Below, piece after piece: positions 1 through 7,991 of a stretch of DNA of 64,000 nucleotides. The notes below the pieces were generated by a model. It searched no databases and was not told where the DNA came from. It saw only the letters and a list, made by a program, of their open reading frames with translations. Source of the DNA: Shewanella indica. Its GTDB lineage: Bacteria; Pseudomonadota; Gammaproteobacteria; Enterobacterales; Shewanellaceae. The stretch spans positions 62,001 to 126,000 of the forward strand of contig NZ_NIJK01000044.1 in NCBI RefSeq assembly GCF_002836975.1. The letters are read 5' to 3'. A program made the position numbers and the translations under genes. Numbering within the stretch: position 1 is the first letter of the stretch; each line of letters begins with the position of its first letter.

Positions 1-2380
1 CGAGCTGATTCAAAAAGGCTCTTTGTTGAACGGTTTCAACCCCTTCGGCAACCACTTTCAGCTCCAGACTGTGAGCCATTTCGATTATGGCCTTGACTAT
101 GGCATCGGCACTGCGCCCAGAGCCAATCTTCTGCACAAAAGAGGCATCTATCTTCAATCTGGATAGAGGCAGGTTCTGTAGATAACTCAACGAACTGTAA
201 CCTGTGCCAAAGTCATCTATCGCCACGGATATCCCCGCCTTCCTCAGCAGATCGATTCGGGTATTCATGATGCACAGATTGGTCAACAAGGCGTACTCAG
301 TCAACTCCAACTCCAACGCATCTGTTGCAATTCCCTGGGCCTTCAGCAAGGCGATCAGACGCTCAACAAACTCGGGCTGATTAAACTGTCTGGCGCTGAG
401 GTTGATGGCGATTTTTGGCACCCCAATGCCCCTGGCCTGCTGCTCGCGAATGAAGCGACAAACTTCGAGGATGACCCAATGACCAATTTCACTGATAAGG
501 CCACTGCCTTCAGCCACAGGAATGAAATCCGCCGGTGAAATATTTCCCTGCTGCGGATGCTGCCAACGCAATAGCGCCTCAGCCCCAGTCAATTTCCCCT
601 GTGCATCAACTATTGGCTGGTAAACCAAAGAGAGTTGTTGCCGTTCGATGGCATAGCGCAATTCATTCTGGATCAGCAGATTTTGGTGAGCCTTAACCTC
701 CATCTCGGAGTTGTAGATCATGCAGTTATCTCGACCGTCTTCCTTGGCCTGGAACATGGCCATATCGGCTCGCTTCAAAAGCTCCTCGGCATCAATATCA
801 TCCTGATCATCAAACAGACAAACACCGATACTGGCAGACACATGCAGCTGCTTGTCACTGATATTGAAAGGCCTGGCAACCAACTGCCTGATCTCACTGG
901 CCAACGCCAAGGCTCGCCTTGCTGCCGTAGCTCTGTCTTGGGTTAGATCTTTCGCTAGAATAACGAACTCATCCCCCCCGAGCCTGGCAACCAAAGTATT
1001 GGCGCTAAAATAGCCCGAAAATCTAGCCGCCAGTTGGATCAATAACCGATCTCCCAGATGATGCCCGAGAGTGTCATTGATAGTTTTGAAATTATCCAAA
1101 TCTATAAGGAACAGCGCTGCACACTGCAGACTGTTGCGACAATGCTTTTGCTGCTCATACAAGGCATCCATCAAAGAGCGGCGATTGGCTAAATTAGTCA
1201 GGGCATCATGGTTGGCTAAATGGGCCAGGGCTTGCTGATTACGCACATCATCCGACACATCGGCATGAGTACCTATAATCCGGCAAGGGCGGCCCTGTTC
1301 GTCCCATTCAACCAGCATTCCCCTGTCCAGCACCCAGATATAGTGTCCCTCTTTATGGCGCATGCGGTGAACACTCTCAAACGCCTCGGTCTCACCATTT
1401 AGATAAGCCTGCAAAGACGACAACACGGCTTCTTTATCGTCCGGATGCAGTCGGCTTTCCCAAGTAGAATAAAGCCCTTCGAGTTCATGGGGGCCGTACC
1501 CTATCATCTCTTTCCAGCGGTCCGACAGAAAAACTTCGCCGCTGGCGATGTTCCAGTCCCAGATCCCATTGCGAGTCCCTTCCACCGCAAACAACCAGCG
1601 TTGTTCATTGTCCCTCAATTGCTTCAGGGTTCGCTGCAACTTCTGTTGGCTCCGGTGCAAGTAATCCTTTAGCACCCGTACTTCACTGAAAACCCAAGTG
1701 TTATCCATATGAAAAGGGTTGTTCTCGCCTTTCCTGGCCTGCCAAGCCAGAGCTCTTAAAGGGCGGATTAACATAAAGTGCAATACCAGCATAAAGCCCA
1801 AAACAAATAAGGCCCCCAGGCCCCAAACCCGCATAAAACGCAGATTGAGGTCATCAGTTACCTTGGCCATTGCAGGCGATAGATCATACTCGAGATAAAG
1901 CAGTTCGGCCTTGCCCCCAAAACTAACGGAAGCCTCAGTGATAACGGGATAATATGCCTGTATTGATAGCCTATCCGTGTTGGCAAATATCTGTGGTTTT
2001 CCAGATTCGACCACCTGCCGGTGCAACGCCATTGAATAGCCATCGATCACTTGCGAAGCCCGACTGTCGCGCCAAACAACATGATTGGCGTAGCGGATAA
2101 GACTGGTGTCATCTAACAGTATGTACACCATGATGTTGAAGTCTGTCGCCGCCAGAGATATCTCCTCGGCCACACTGTCTAAATTTTGATTGTGAATCGC
2201 CCTCTCAACAAGATGTTGCATCCTGAAAAGTTCTTTCTCAAGCTGCTTTATCTGGGCCGCAGACGCCTCGGATTCCAAAGACTGGCGTTCATAGAAATAC
2301 TCTCCGGCAACCAGGCAGAGATAAATAAAAAAAACACAAAAAGGAACAACATAGGCCATAGCAGGCCTTGGCATCTTCAC
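1..2380 (-). CDS. GGDEF/EAL cyclic-di-GMP protein with PAS domain (3' end outside window)
   Basis: This is a membrane-anchored cyclic-di-GMP turnover protein; about 793 residues are visible before the window edge cuts the end of the EAL domain. A first membrane segment lies near residues 8-25 and a periplasmic sensor region runs to about 178. A second membrane segment (about 180-203) is followed by a PAS-like domain (about 258-375). The GGDEF domain (about 389-545) has an intact LGGDEF motif. The EAL domain starts near 555 and shows GAEALLRW, LELTEYALL, DDFGTGYSSL and VAEGVET, so both catalytic domains look intact. No RxxD inhibitory site is seen just before GGDEF. The GTG at 2380 was chosen because AAGGA lies 8 bases upstream; an ATG two codons later is the alternative. 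The signal sensed is unknown. Confidence 0.9.
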   Translation of the reverse strand, partial: MKMPRPAMAYVVPFCVFFIYLCLVAGEYFYERQSLESEASAAQIKQLEKELFRMQHLVERAIHNQNLDSVAEEISLAATDFNIMVYILLDDTSLIRYANHVVWRDSRASQVIDGYSMALHRQVVESGKPQIFANTDRLSIQAYYPVITEASVSFGGKAELLYLEYDLSPAMAKVTDDLNLRFMRVWGLGALFVLGFMLVLHFMLIRPLRALAWQARKGENNPFHMDNTWVFSEVRVLKDYLHRSQQKLQRTLKQLRDNEQRWLFAVEGTRNGIWDWNIASGEVFLSDRWKEMIGYGPHELEGLYSTWESRLHPDDKEAVLSSLQAYLNGETEAFESVHRMRHKEGHYIWVLDRGMLVEWDEQGRPCRIIGTHADVSDDVRNQQALAHLANHDALTNLANRRSLMDALYEQQKHCRNSLQCAALFLIDLDNFKTINDTLGHHLGDRLLIQLAARFSGYFSANTLVARLGGDEFVILAKDLTQDRATAARRALALASEIRQLVARPFNISDKQLHVSASIGVCLFDDQDDIDAEELLKRADMAMFQAKEDGRDNCMIYNSEMEVKAHQNLLIQNELRYAIERQQLSLVYQPIVDAQGKLTGAEALLRWQHPQQGNISPADFIPVAEGSGLISEIGHWVILEVCRFIREQQARGIGVPKIAINLSARQFNQPEFVERLIALLKAQGIATDALELELTEYALLTNLCIMNTRIDLLRKAGISVAIDDFGTGYSSLSYLQNLPLSRLKIDASFVQKIGSGRSADAIVKAIIEMAHSLELKVVAEGVETVQQRAFLNQL

Positions 2381-2480
2381 AAATGAAATCCTTGATGTTC
2401 ATGACAAAAAGGCACACACAATGCTTAATGCTAACGGTAAATTAACCTACAGGCAAAGAGTCTGCCGCTAAAATTGTTTT

Positions 2481-2525
2481 CATGTTTTGAGTACACATGT
2501 TTTGAATACACATGTTTTGAATACA
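2481..2525. repeat. Three 15-bp tandem repeats upstream of the GGDEF/EAL gene
   Basis: Three head-to-tail copies of CATGTTTTGAATACA occupy 2481-2495, 2496-2510 and 2511-2525; the first copy has one G for A change. They lie 101-145 bp upstream of the GTG start at 2380. This is seen directly. A role as an operator array is inference. Confidence 0.85.
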
Positions 2526-2633
2526 TAGGGAAGATGCATTGCAGGGAAAACATTTGTGTGCAACTTCTTCTCTAGGTCAAAGTGACGAGATAACTTGAAC
2601 CACAAGGAACCAGACTAAAAGCCAATGAAGTCG

Positions 2634-2659
2634 GGTAAGGGGCAAACATGCCCCTTACC
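2634..2659 (-). terminator. Hairpin after the YcaO gene
   Basis: A perfect 10-bp stem (GGTAAGGGGC / GCCCCTTACC) with a 6-base loop lies about 10 bases past the YcaO stop codon. The following minus-strand sequence is not T-rich, so termination may be inefficient. Confidence 0.6.
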
Positions 2660-2669
2660 TGAACATAAT

Positions 2670-4856
2670 TTACTTCTTGGCAGCCACTCTGGCGCGGGCG
2701 GCGTGCAGTTTCTTGTAGCTTTCGATCAACCGCTGGTGTTTTTCCAGGCCTTCGAGCTGCATATTGGTTGGAATCAGGCCGTAGAAGCGCACAGTACCAT
2801 TGACCGACCCTATGGCGGCATCCAGGGTTTCCTGGCCGAACATGCGTCCCAAGTTGTAACGGTAGTCGTCCAGCTCGAGTTCATCGTCCAGGCTGATCTC
2901 CAACACCGCCTGCAGGCATTGATAGAAGAGGCCACGAGCGACGGTATTGTTATTGTACTGCAGGAAGGTTTCGGTCAGCTCCAGCGCTTCTTCCAGCTCA
3001 CCTATTGCCAGACAGATCAGCAGTCTGAGTTCGAGTATCGTCAGTTGGCCCCAGACAGTGTTTTCATCAAACTCTATGCCTATCAGGGTGATGATATCCG
3101 TGTAGATATCCAATTGGCTGTCTTCGAGGCGCTCGGACAGGCTTTGCAGTTGGCTGTCGCTGAGGCGATGCAGGTTAAGAATATCTTCGCGGTAGTCCAG
3201 CGCCTTGTTGGTGTTGTCCCAAATCAGATCCGATACCGGATACACCTCGGAGAAGTCTGGCACCAGGATCCGGCAGGCATTACCTATCTCGGTAAACTCG
3301 GCGATGTAGACCTCTTTGCCCATCTCTTCAAGAATCCCGAACAGGCTTTGGCTCTCTTCGGCGTTGCTGCCGGAGAAGTCCCATTCGACAAACTCATAGT
3401 CCGGCTTGCTACTGAAGAAGCGCCAGGAGATCACCCCGCTGGAATCGATAAAGTGCTCTACAAAGTTCTCCGGCTCCTGCACCGCCATGCTGTTGAAAGT
3501 AGGCTTTTGCACATCGTTGAGGCCCTCGAAACTGCGGCCCTGCAGCAGTTCGGTGAGGCTGCGCTCCAGCGCCACCTCAAAACTGGGGTGAGCGCCGAAG
3601 GAGGCAAACACGCCGCCTGTGCGGGGGTTCATCAGGGTCACACACATGACGGGGAACTGGCCACCGAGGGAGGCATCCTTGATCACCAGCGGAAAGCCCT
3701 GCGCCTCCAGCGCCTCTATGCCGGCCACTATCGAGGGATACTTGGCCAGCACGTCTTTCGGCACCTCAGGCAAAACCAGCTCATCTTCTATGATGCGGCG
3801 CTTCACCGCCCGCTCGAAAATCTCGGACAGACACTGCACCTTGGCCTCATCCAGATTGTTGCCTGCACTCATGCCGTTGCTGAGATACAGGTTTTCAATC
3901 AGGTTGGAGGGGAAATACACAGTCTCGCCATCGGACTGACGCACATAGGGAATGGCGCAGATGCCGCGCTCGACATTGCCCGAGTTGGTGTCGATAAGGT
4001 TGGAGCCGCAGAGCTCACCATCCGGGTTGTAGATTTCCAGGCAATAGTCATCAAGGATCCCGGGCGGCAGCTCATCGTTGGGGCCGGGCTGGAACCACTT
4101 CTCATTGGGATAATGAACAAATTCGGCGTTGGCGATCTCGGGGCCGAAATACTGGTCGTTGTAGAAGAAGTTGCAGCTGAGACGCTCGATAAACTCGCCC
4201 AGAGCCGAGCAAAGCGCGCTCTCTTTGGTTGCGCCCTTGCCGTTGGTAAAACATTTGGGCGAAGCGGCGTCACGGATATGCAGCGACCAAACGTTGGGCA
4301 CCAGGTTACGCCAGGAGGAGATCTCTATCTTCATCCCCAATTCGGCCAAGGTGTTGGTCATGTTGGCTATGGTCTGTTCCAGCGGCAGATCCTTACCCAG
4401 AATAAAGGTGCTGTGGCTGTCATCCGGCTTCAGCATCAACATCGCCTGGGCGTCCTGATCCAGGTTATCCACGGTTTCCAACTGGAACTCGGGGCCGGTC
4501 TGAACCACTTTCTTCACGGTGCAGCGGTCGATAGAACGCAGTATGCCTTCACGGTCCTTGTCAGAGATAGTGTCCGGCAATTCCACCTGAATCTTGAAGA
4601 TCTGGTTATAACGGTTTTCCGGGTCGACTATGTTGTTTTGCGACAGGCGTATGCCTTCGGTCGGAATATCGCGGGCGACACAGTACACCTTCACAAAATA
4701 AGCGGCGCACAGCGCTGATGAAGCCAGAAAGTAGTCGAACGGGCTCGGCGCCGAGCCATCACCCTTGTAACGGATTGGCTGGTCGGCAATGACACTGAAG
4801 TCATCAAACTTGGCTTCGAGTCTGAGGTTGTCGAGAAAATTTACTTTGATTTCCAT
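2670..4856 (-). CDS. ycaO: OsmC domain/YcaO domain protein
   Basis: This 728-residue protein joins an N-terminal OsmC-like domain (about residues 1-140, with SPFDYFLASSALCAAYFVK) to a YcaO core (about 160-560) and a helical TPR-like tail (about 590-728). YcaO-fold enzymes use ATP to activate peptide backbone amides. The E. coli YcaO has been tied to ribosomal protein S12 beta-methylthiolation, but the biochemistry is unsettled, so no reaction is claimed here. The ATG at 4856 has only a weak GGAA upstream. No precursor-peptide or azoline dehydrogenase gene lies nearby, which argues against a RiPP cluster and for a housekeeping role. A CRP-like site lies about 80 bp upstream. E. coli YcaO is shorter, and the difference is largely the N-terminal OsmC part. 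Confidence 0.92.
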   Translation of the reverse strand: MEIKVNFLDNLRLEAKFDDFSVIADQPIRYKGDGSAPSPFDYFLASSALCAAYFVKVYCVARDIPTEGIRLSQNNIVDPENRYNQIFKIQVELPDTISDKDREGILRSIDRCTVKKVVQTGPEFQLETVDNLDQDAQAMLMLKPDDSHSTFILGKDLPLEQTIANMTNTLAELGMKIEISSWRNLVPNVWSLHIRDAASPKCFTNGKGATKESALCSALGEFIERLSCNFFYNDQYFGPEIANAEFVHYPNEKWFQPGPNDELPPGILDDYCLEIYNPDGELCGSNLIDTNSGNVERGICAIPYVRQSDGETVYFPSNLIENLYLSNGMSAGNNLDEAKVQCLSEIFERAVKRRIIEDELVLPEVPKDVLAKYPSIVAGIEALEAQGFPLVIKDASLGGQFPVMCVTLMNPRTGGVFASFGAHPSFEVALERSLTELLQGRSFEGLNDVQKPTFNSMAVQEPENFVEHFIDSSGVISWRFFSSKPDYEFVEWDFSGSNAEESQSLFGILEEMGKEVYIAEFTEIGNACRILVPDFSEVYPVSDLIWDNTNKALDYREDILNLHRLSDSQLQSLSERLEDSQLDIYTDIITLIGIEFDENTVWGQLTILELRLLICLAIGELEEALELTETFLQYNNNTVARGLFYQCLQAVLEISLDDELELDDYRYNLGRMFGQETLDAAIGSVNGTVRFYGLIPTNMQLEGLEKHQRLIESYKKLHAARARVAAKK

Positions 4857-4932
4857 TGGATAGTTCCGAGTTCCGGCGGGGTTTCCCGCTCGCCCGATGA
4901 CACTCGCCGCAGCGGTAAAACCGGCGACCGAC

Positions 4933-4948
4933 TGTGATCTGGGTCAAA
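4933..4948. promoter_or_regulatory. CRP-like binding site upstream of ycaO
   Basis: TGTGATCTGGGTCAAA matches the CRP pattern TGTGA-N6-TCACA at nine of ten conserved positions. It is centred about 84 bp upstream of the YcaO start. Assignment to CRP rather than an FNR-type protein is inference. Confidence 0.45.
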
Positions 4949-5003
4949 TTGAGCAAAATTGGGGAATTATCCGCTTTTTAGCGGCAAAAGTCATTGTTGA
5001 CCA

Positions 5004-5093
5004 CTAAAGGCGACTTGGTACCAGAGAACCGAACCAGAGTAGCAAACAGGTCAGAATCAGGATCCAGATACGATAAACATAGACGCACCTCAC
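5004..5093 (-). CDS. Possible 29-residue hydrophobic peptide
   Basis: A minus-strand frame opening with GTG at 5093 (or TTG at 5114) encodes a peptide dominated by YRIWILILTCLLLWFGSLVP, a convincing single membrane span with a basic residue before it. It ends at TAG 5004-5006, ahead of the YcaO gene on the same strand. There is no strong ribosome-binding site, and a different frame from the ATG at 5118 encodes 46 unremarkable residues over the same bases. Existence as a gene is speculative. Confidence 0.25.
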   Translation of the reverse strand: MRCVYVYRIWILILTCLLLWFGSLVPSRL

Positions 5094-5152
5094 GCACCCA
5101 AGTGTTTTTGCCAACCATACTGAATACCTGACAGCTCCTGCCAGAATTCTTA

Positions 5153-5166
5153 TTGATCTAAATCAA
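5153..5166 (+). promoter_or_regulatory. FNR/EtrA-type box upstream of hmp
   Basis: TTGATCTAAATCAA is an exact match to the FNR consensus TTGAT-N4-ATCAA. Its centre is about 65 bp before the hmp start codon, so it would fit oxygen-responsive control of hmp. Activation or repression cannot be told without the transcription start. Confidence 0.75.
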
Positions 5167-5188
5167 ATACATGTTTATTTTATCACGG

Positions 5189-5211
5189 AACATATAACTT
5201 AAATGAATCTT
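5189..5211 (+). promoter_or_regulatory. Candidate NsrR site before hmp
   Basis: The right half AAATGAATCTT differs at one base from the NsrR half-site AAATRCATCTT. The left half AACATATAACT is degenerate (7 of 11). It ends 13 bases before the hmp start. Hmp is a typical NsrR target in gammaproteobacteria, so the placement is sensible but unproven. Confidence 0.35.
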
Positions 5212-5224
5212 TGAGGTTGTCGTT

Positions 5225-6415
5225 ATGTTGGATCAACACACTATCCAAGTGGTCAAGAGTACTATTCCCCTGCTGGTTGCCGCCGGCCCAGAGCTGACCA
5301 AGCACTTCTATCAGCGCATGTTCCACCACAATCCCGAACTGAAAGATGTGTTCAACCTGGCTCATCAGCATAAGGGCGATCAACCTGTAGCCTTGTTCAA
5401 TGCCGTCGCTGCCTACGCCCAACATATCGACAATCTGACCGCTCTCAGTGAAGCCGTGGAAAGAATTGCCCAGAAACACACAGGCTTTCTGATCAAACCC
5501 GAGCAATACGCCATAGTCGGCAAGCATCTGCTAGCCACCCTGGAAGAACTCGGCGGCGATGCCGTCACGCCAGAGGTACTGGGCGCCTGGGAGAAGGCTT
5601 ATGGGGTGTTGGCCAATATCTTTATTGGCCGCGAAGCACAGATCTATGCCGATGCCGCAGGCAAACAAGGAGGTTGGAGCGGCACCCGCACCTTTATTGT
5701 CAGCAACAAACGCCGCGAGTCAGCCGCCATTACCTCCTTCGAACTCACGCCCAAGGATGGCGGCCCTGTGGCCGACTTTAAGCCAGGACAATACCTGAAC
5801 CTCAAACTCAGCCATCCGGCGCTGGCTCATACCGAGATCCGCCAATACTCATTGTCGGATGCCTCCAACGGCCGCAGCTATCGCATCAGCGTTAAACGTG
5901 AAAACGAAGGATTGGTTTCCAACCTGCTGCACAATGAATTCGATATCGGCAGCGAGCTTGAGCTGATCCCGCCGGCGGGGGATTTTTTCCTGAATACTGA
6001 GCCCGACACCCGGGTTGTGCTGCTATCTGCCGGAGTTGGACTGACGCCTATGCTGAGCATGTTAAACAGCCGCCTGCAGCAAGACTGCGCCGAGACACTA
6101 TGGCTGCATGCCTGTGAAAATGGCGCCCAGCACGCTTTTGCCGAAGAGATACGCCGCAAGCAGGCCGAGCAGACAAATCTCAAGGCGCTGACCTGGTATC
6201 GCCAGCCGCTTGAAACTGATGTTCAGGGACAGGATTATGACCTGAAAGGCACCATGGTGCTGGAGCCGATAGCGTCCATGCTGCCTTCCGAGGGCCAATT
6301 CTACTGCTGCGGCCCCATAGGCTTTATGCAGAGCATCAAGGCGCAGTTGCTGGCCTTGGGTATTGAGGAAGCGCAGATCCACTATGAAGTATTCGGCCCC
6401 CATCAAGGGCTCTGA
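5225..6415 (+). CDS. hmp: Flavohaemoprotein, nitric oxide dioxygenase
   Basis: Hmp converts nitric oxide and O2 to nitrate with NAD(P)H in the cytoplasm. The 396-residue length is typical. The globin domain (about 1-140) has Tyr29 and the proximal His85 at the positions known from E. coli Hmp. The FAD-binding domain carries RQYSLSD, and the NAD-binding domain carries GVGLTPMLSML. The ATG at 5225 follows GAGG at a normal distance. Upstream are a perfect FNR box and a candidate NsrR site, which suit control by oxygen and nitric oxide. It is transcribed away from ycaO and converges with the cation transporter gene. Confidence 0.97.
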   Translation: MLDQHTIQVVKSTIPLLVAAGPELTKHFYQRMFHHNPELKDVFNLAHQHKGDQPVALFNAVAAYAQHIDNLTALSEAVERIAQKHTGFLIKPEQYAIVGKHLLATLEELGGDAVTPEVLGAWEKAYGVLANIFIGREAQIYADAAGKQGGWSGTRTFIVSNKRRESAAITSFELTPKDGGPVADFKPGQYLNLKLSHPALAHTEIRQYSLSDASNGRSYRISVKRENEGLVSNLLHNEFDIGSELELIPPAGDFFLNTEPDTRVVLLSAGVGLTPMLSMLNSRLQQDCAETLWLHACENGAQHAFAEEIRRKQAEQTNLKALTWYRQPLETDVQGQDYDLKGTMVLEPIASMLPSEGQFYCCGPIGFMQSIKAQLLALGIEEAQIHYEVFGPHQGL

Positions 6416-6426
6416 TGCAGCCACAC

Positions 6427-6446
6427 GGGCGCCGCTTCAGGCGCCC
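6427..6446 (+). terminator. GC-rich hairpin between hmp and the CDF gene
   Basis: GGGCGCC / GGCGCCC pair around a 6-base loop, starting 11 bases past the hmp stop and overlapping the last codons of the convergent CDF gene (stop at 6437). The tail TGTTGC is only weakly T-rich. Confidence 0.55.
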
Positions 6447-7348
6447 TGTTGCAGTAAGCCTTCCTCTTCGGGCTGCTCTTCCAGCGGCTCCACATGGATA
6501 AACACCGCCGCATGGGGAATAACAGCCATCAAGGCCTGCTCGATACGGTCACAAATGGCATGGGAATGGCCAACACTCATCTCCTTGGGCAAGGTCAGGT
6601 GGAAGTCGATGTGACGCCGCCGGCCCGCCTGACGGCCGCGCAAGTCGTGAAAACCCCCTTCGCTGGGACAGTGGTGCGCGATTATCTCGGCGGCCTGGTT
6701 CAGCTCCTCTTCGCTGATGCTGTGATCCAGCAGCGGCTTGAAGGCCTGATCCAGCATGCTTATCGCTTCTTTGAGAATAAACAGCGCCACCCCTATGGCC
6801 ACTATGGGATCCAGCAGCGCCAGATTATGGCCAAAATAACCGCCCACCCAGATGAGCAACAGCCCCACGGCGACCCCGAGCGAGGTGAGCACATCGGCCT
6901 TAAGGTGCAGGGCATCAGCCTCAAGCGCTACCGATTGCTCTTCCCTGGCCACCCGGTAGAGATAGGCACTGACGCCTGTGTTTACCAGCGCCGACAACAG
7001 CATCACCAATACCCCCCAGCCCAGACCTTCTACCTCTGAGGGGCTGAGCAACTTGCCGACGGCCTCAAAAATAATCCAACCGGCCGCCGCCAAAATCAAC
7101 AGCGCCTCAATAACCCCGGAAACATTCTCTATCTTGTCGTGGCCGTAGGGATGATCCCAGTCCGGCGGCACATCGGCTCGGCGCACGGCAAACAGGGCGA
7201 TCAAGGCCGCCACCAAATCCATGGCGGAGTGAATCGCTTCCGAAATGATACTGACCGAACCACTGACAATACCCGCCGCCACCTTCATGATGATCAGCGA
7301 AATATTGGAGCAGACCGAGACCATGGCGGCTCTGGCTTTTCTGGACAT
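6437..7348 (-). CDS. Cation diffusion facilitator family transporter
   Basis: This 303-residue inner-membrane protein exchanges divalent metal for protons, as CDF proteins do. Six membrane segments and a cytoplasmic C-terminal domain are expected. The metal-site motifs read HSAMD in the second segment and HLKAD in the fifth, an HD-HD pattern as in Zn-selective members rather than the DD-HD of FieF, so zinc, cobalt or manganese is more likely than iron. HPYGHDKIEN is the usual loop motif. The ATG at 7348 follows GGAGAA. The small membrane protein gene lies 41 bases upstream on the same strand and may be co-transcribed. Confidence 0.9.
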   Translation of the reverse strand: MSRKARAAMVSVCSNISLIIMKVAAGIVSGSVSIISEAIHSAMDLVAALIALFAVRRADVPPDWDHPYGHDKIENVSGVIEALLILAAAGWIIFEAVGKLLSPSEVEGLGWGVLVMLLSALVNTGVSAYLYRVAREEQSVALEADALHLKADVLTSLGVAVGLLLIWVGGYFGHNLALLDPIVAIGVALFILKEAISMLDQAFKPLLDHSISEEELNQAAEIIAHHCPSEGGFHDLRGRQAGRRRHIDFHLTLPKEMSVGHSHAICDRIEQALMAVIPHAAVFIHVEPLEEQPEEEGLLQQGA

Positions 7349-7389
7349 CTATTGTTCTCCCTCAATACGGCTTGGGACTTGGACTATCG

Positions 7390-7794
7390 TCAGTCAAAGG
7401 TGATTACCTGGGTTCGTGCGCCCTCGCCCCGGTCAATCAACAGCAGAATCAGGCCAAACAACACTTGTGTCGGCAATAGCAGCACTAGCCAACTGCTCCA
7501 CAGCAGGCTGTCGTCGACCCGAATAACAAACTTGAGTTGCACCGCCAGCAAAGCAAGCAGCCAGAGCGCAAAACAACGAAAACGGCAAAAGAAGCTGCAA
7601 AGGCCCATGAGCCACAGCAACCACATAGGCTCCGGCCACCAAGCGGCCCCCTCTGGAGTCAATTGCCCGGGCAGTTCGGCGCCGCTGAAATAGAGTTTAC
7701 CGACCACGGCCGTGTCGCCTATCTCGACGGCCAGGGTAAAACTCGCGGCCAACCAAGCCATTAGCAGCAACAAACGTGCAGATAAAAAACGCAT
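7390..7794 (-). CDS. Uncharacterised small membrane protein
   Basis: The 134 residues include three to four hydrophobic stretches: a signal-like start (RLLLLMAWLAASFTLAV), then PMWLLWLMGLCSFFCRF, CFALWLLALLAVQLKF and SWLVLLLPTQVLFGLILLL. A charged C-terminus follows. I recognise no family. It sits between an AbgT transporter and a CDF transporter on the same strand, 41 bases ahead of the latter. An alternative frame covers part of the same bases but has no membrane pattern or start signal. Confidence 0.6.
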   Translation of the reverse strand: MRFLSARLLLLMAWLAASFTLAVEIGDTAVVGKLYFSGAELPGQLTPEGAAWWPEPMWLLWLMGLCSFFCRFRCFALWLLALLAVQLKFVIRVDDSLLWSSWLVLLLPTQVLFGLILLLIDRGEGARTQVITFD

Positions 7795-7934
7795 GCAGCC
7801 CCAACCAACAAACCAAAGGGCCCGATAGTGTATGACAATAGAAAAAGTTCAACAATAGCTTATAGTTAGAACAAAAACGGAACCATTTTCGTCCTCATTT
7901 ACATAGTTAAACTCCCGCCTTGCGATGTCAACAA

Positions 7935-7954
7935 AAAGGGGCCTAAGCCCCTTT
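7935..7954 (-). terminator. Intrinsic terminator of the AbgT-family gene
   Basis: An 8-bp perfect stem (AAAGGGGC / GCCCCTTT) with a 4-base loop, followed on the minus strand by a run of five T. It lies about 40 bases past the stop codon at 7992. Confidence 0.88.
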
Positions 7955-7991
7955 CCACTATGATTCCCCAGTGATTCACCCTTGCTGGCTA

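Larger units (their letters stand above)
4857..5224. other. Intergenic region between divergent ycaO and hmp
   Basis: This 368-bp divergent promoter region holds a CRP-like site (4933-4948), a short GC hairpin (CCGCT/AGCGG, 4971-4984), a possible tiny membrane-peptide ORF on the minus strand (5004-5093), a perfect FNR-type box (5153-5166) and a candidate NsrR site (5189-5211). Confidence 0.7.

Noticed and set aside
2625..4718. 697-codon open frame on the plus strand, antisense to the YcaO gene
   Set aside because: Its composition is a mirror of the YcaO codons, it lacks a ribosome-binding site and a recognisable domain, and the minus-strand protein is clearly real.
2670..4856. RiPP (azoline) biosynthetic cluster suggested by YcaO
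   Set aside because: No precursor peptide, E1-like protein, dehydrogenase or export genes are nearby; the protein resembles the E. coli-type OsmC-YcaO group.
6494..7039. 181-codon plus-strand frame over the CDF gene
   Set aside because: Shadow of the transporter gene; no start signal and no family features.
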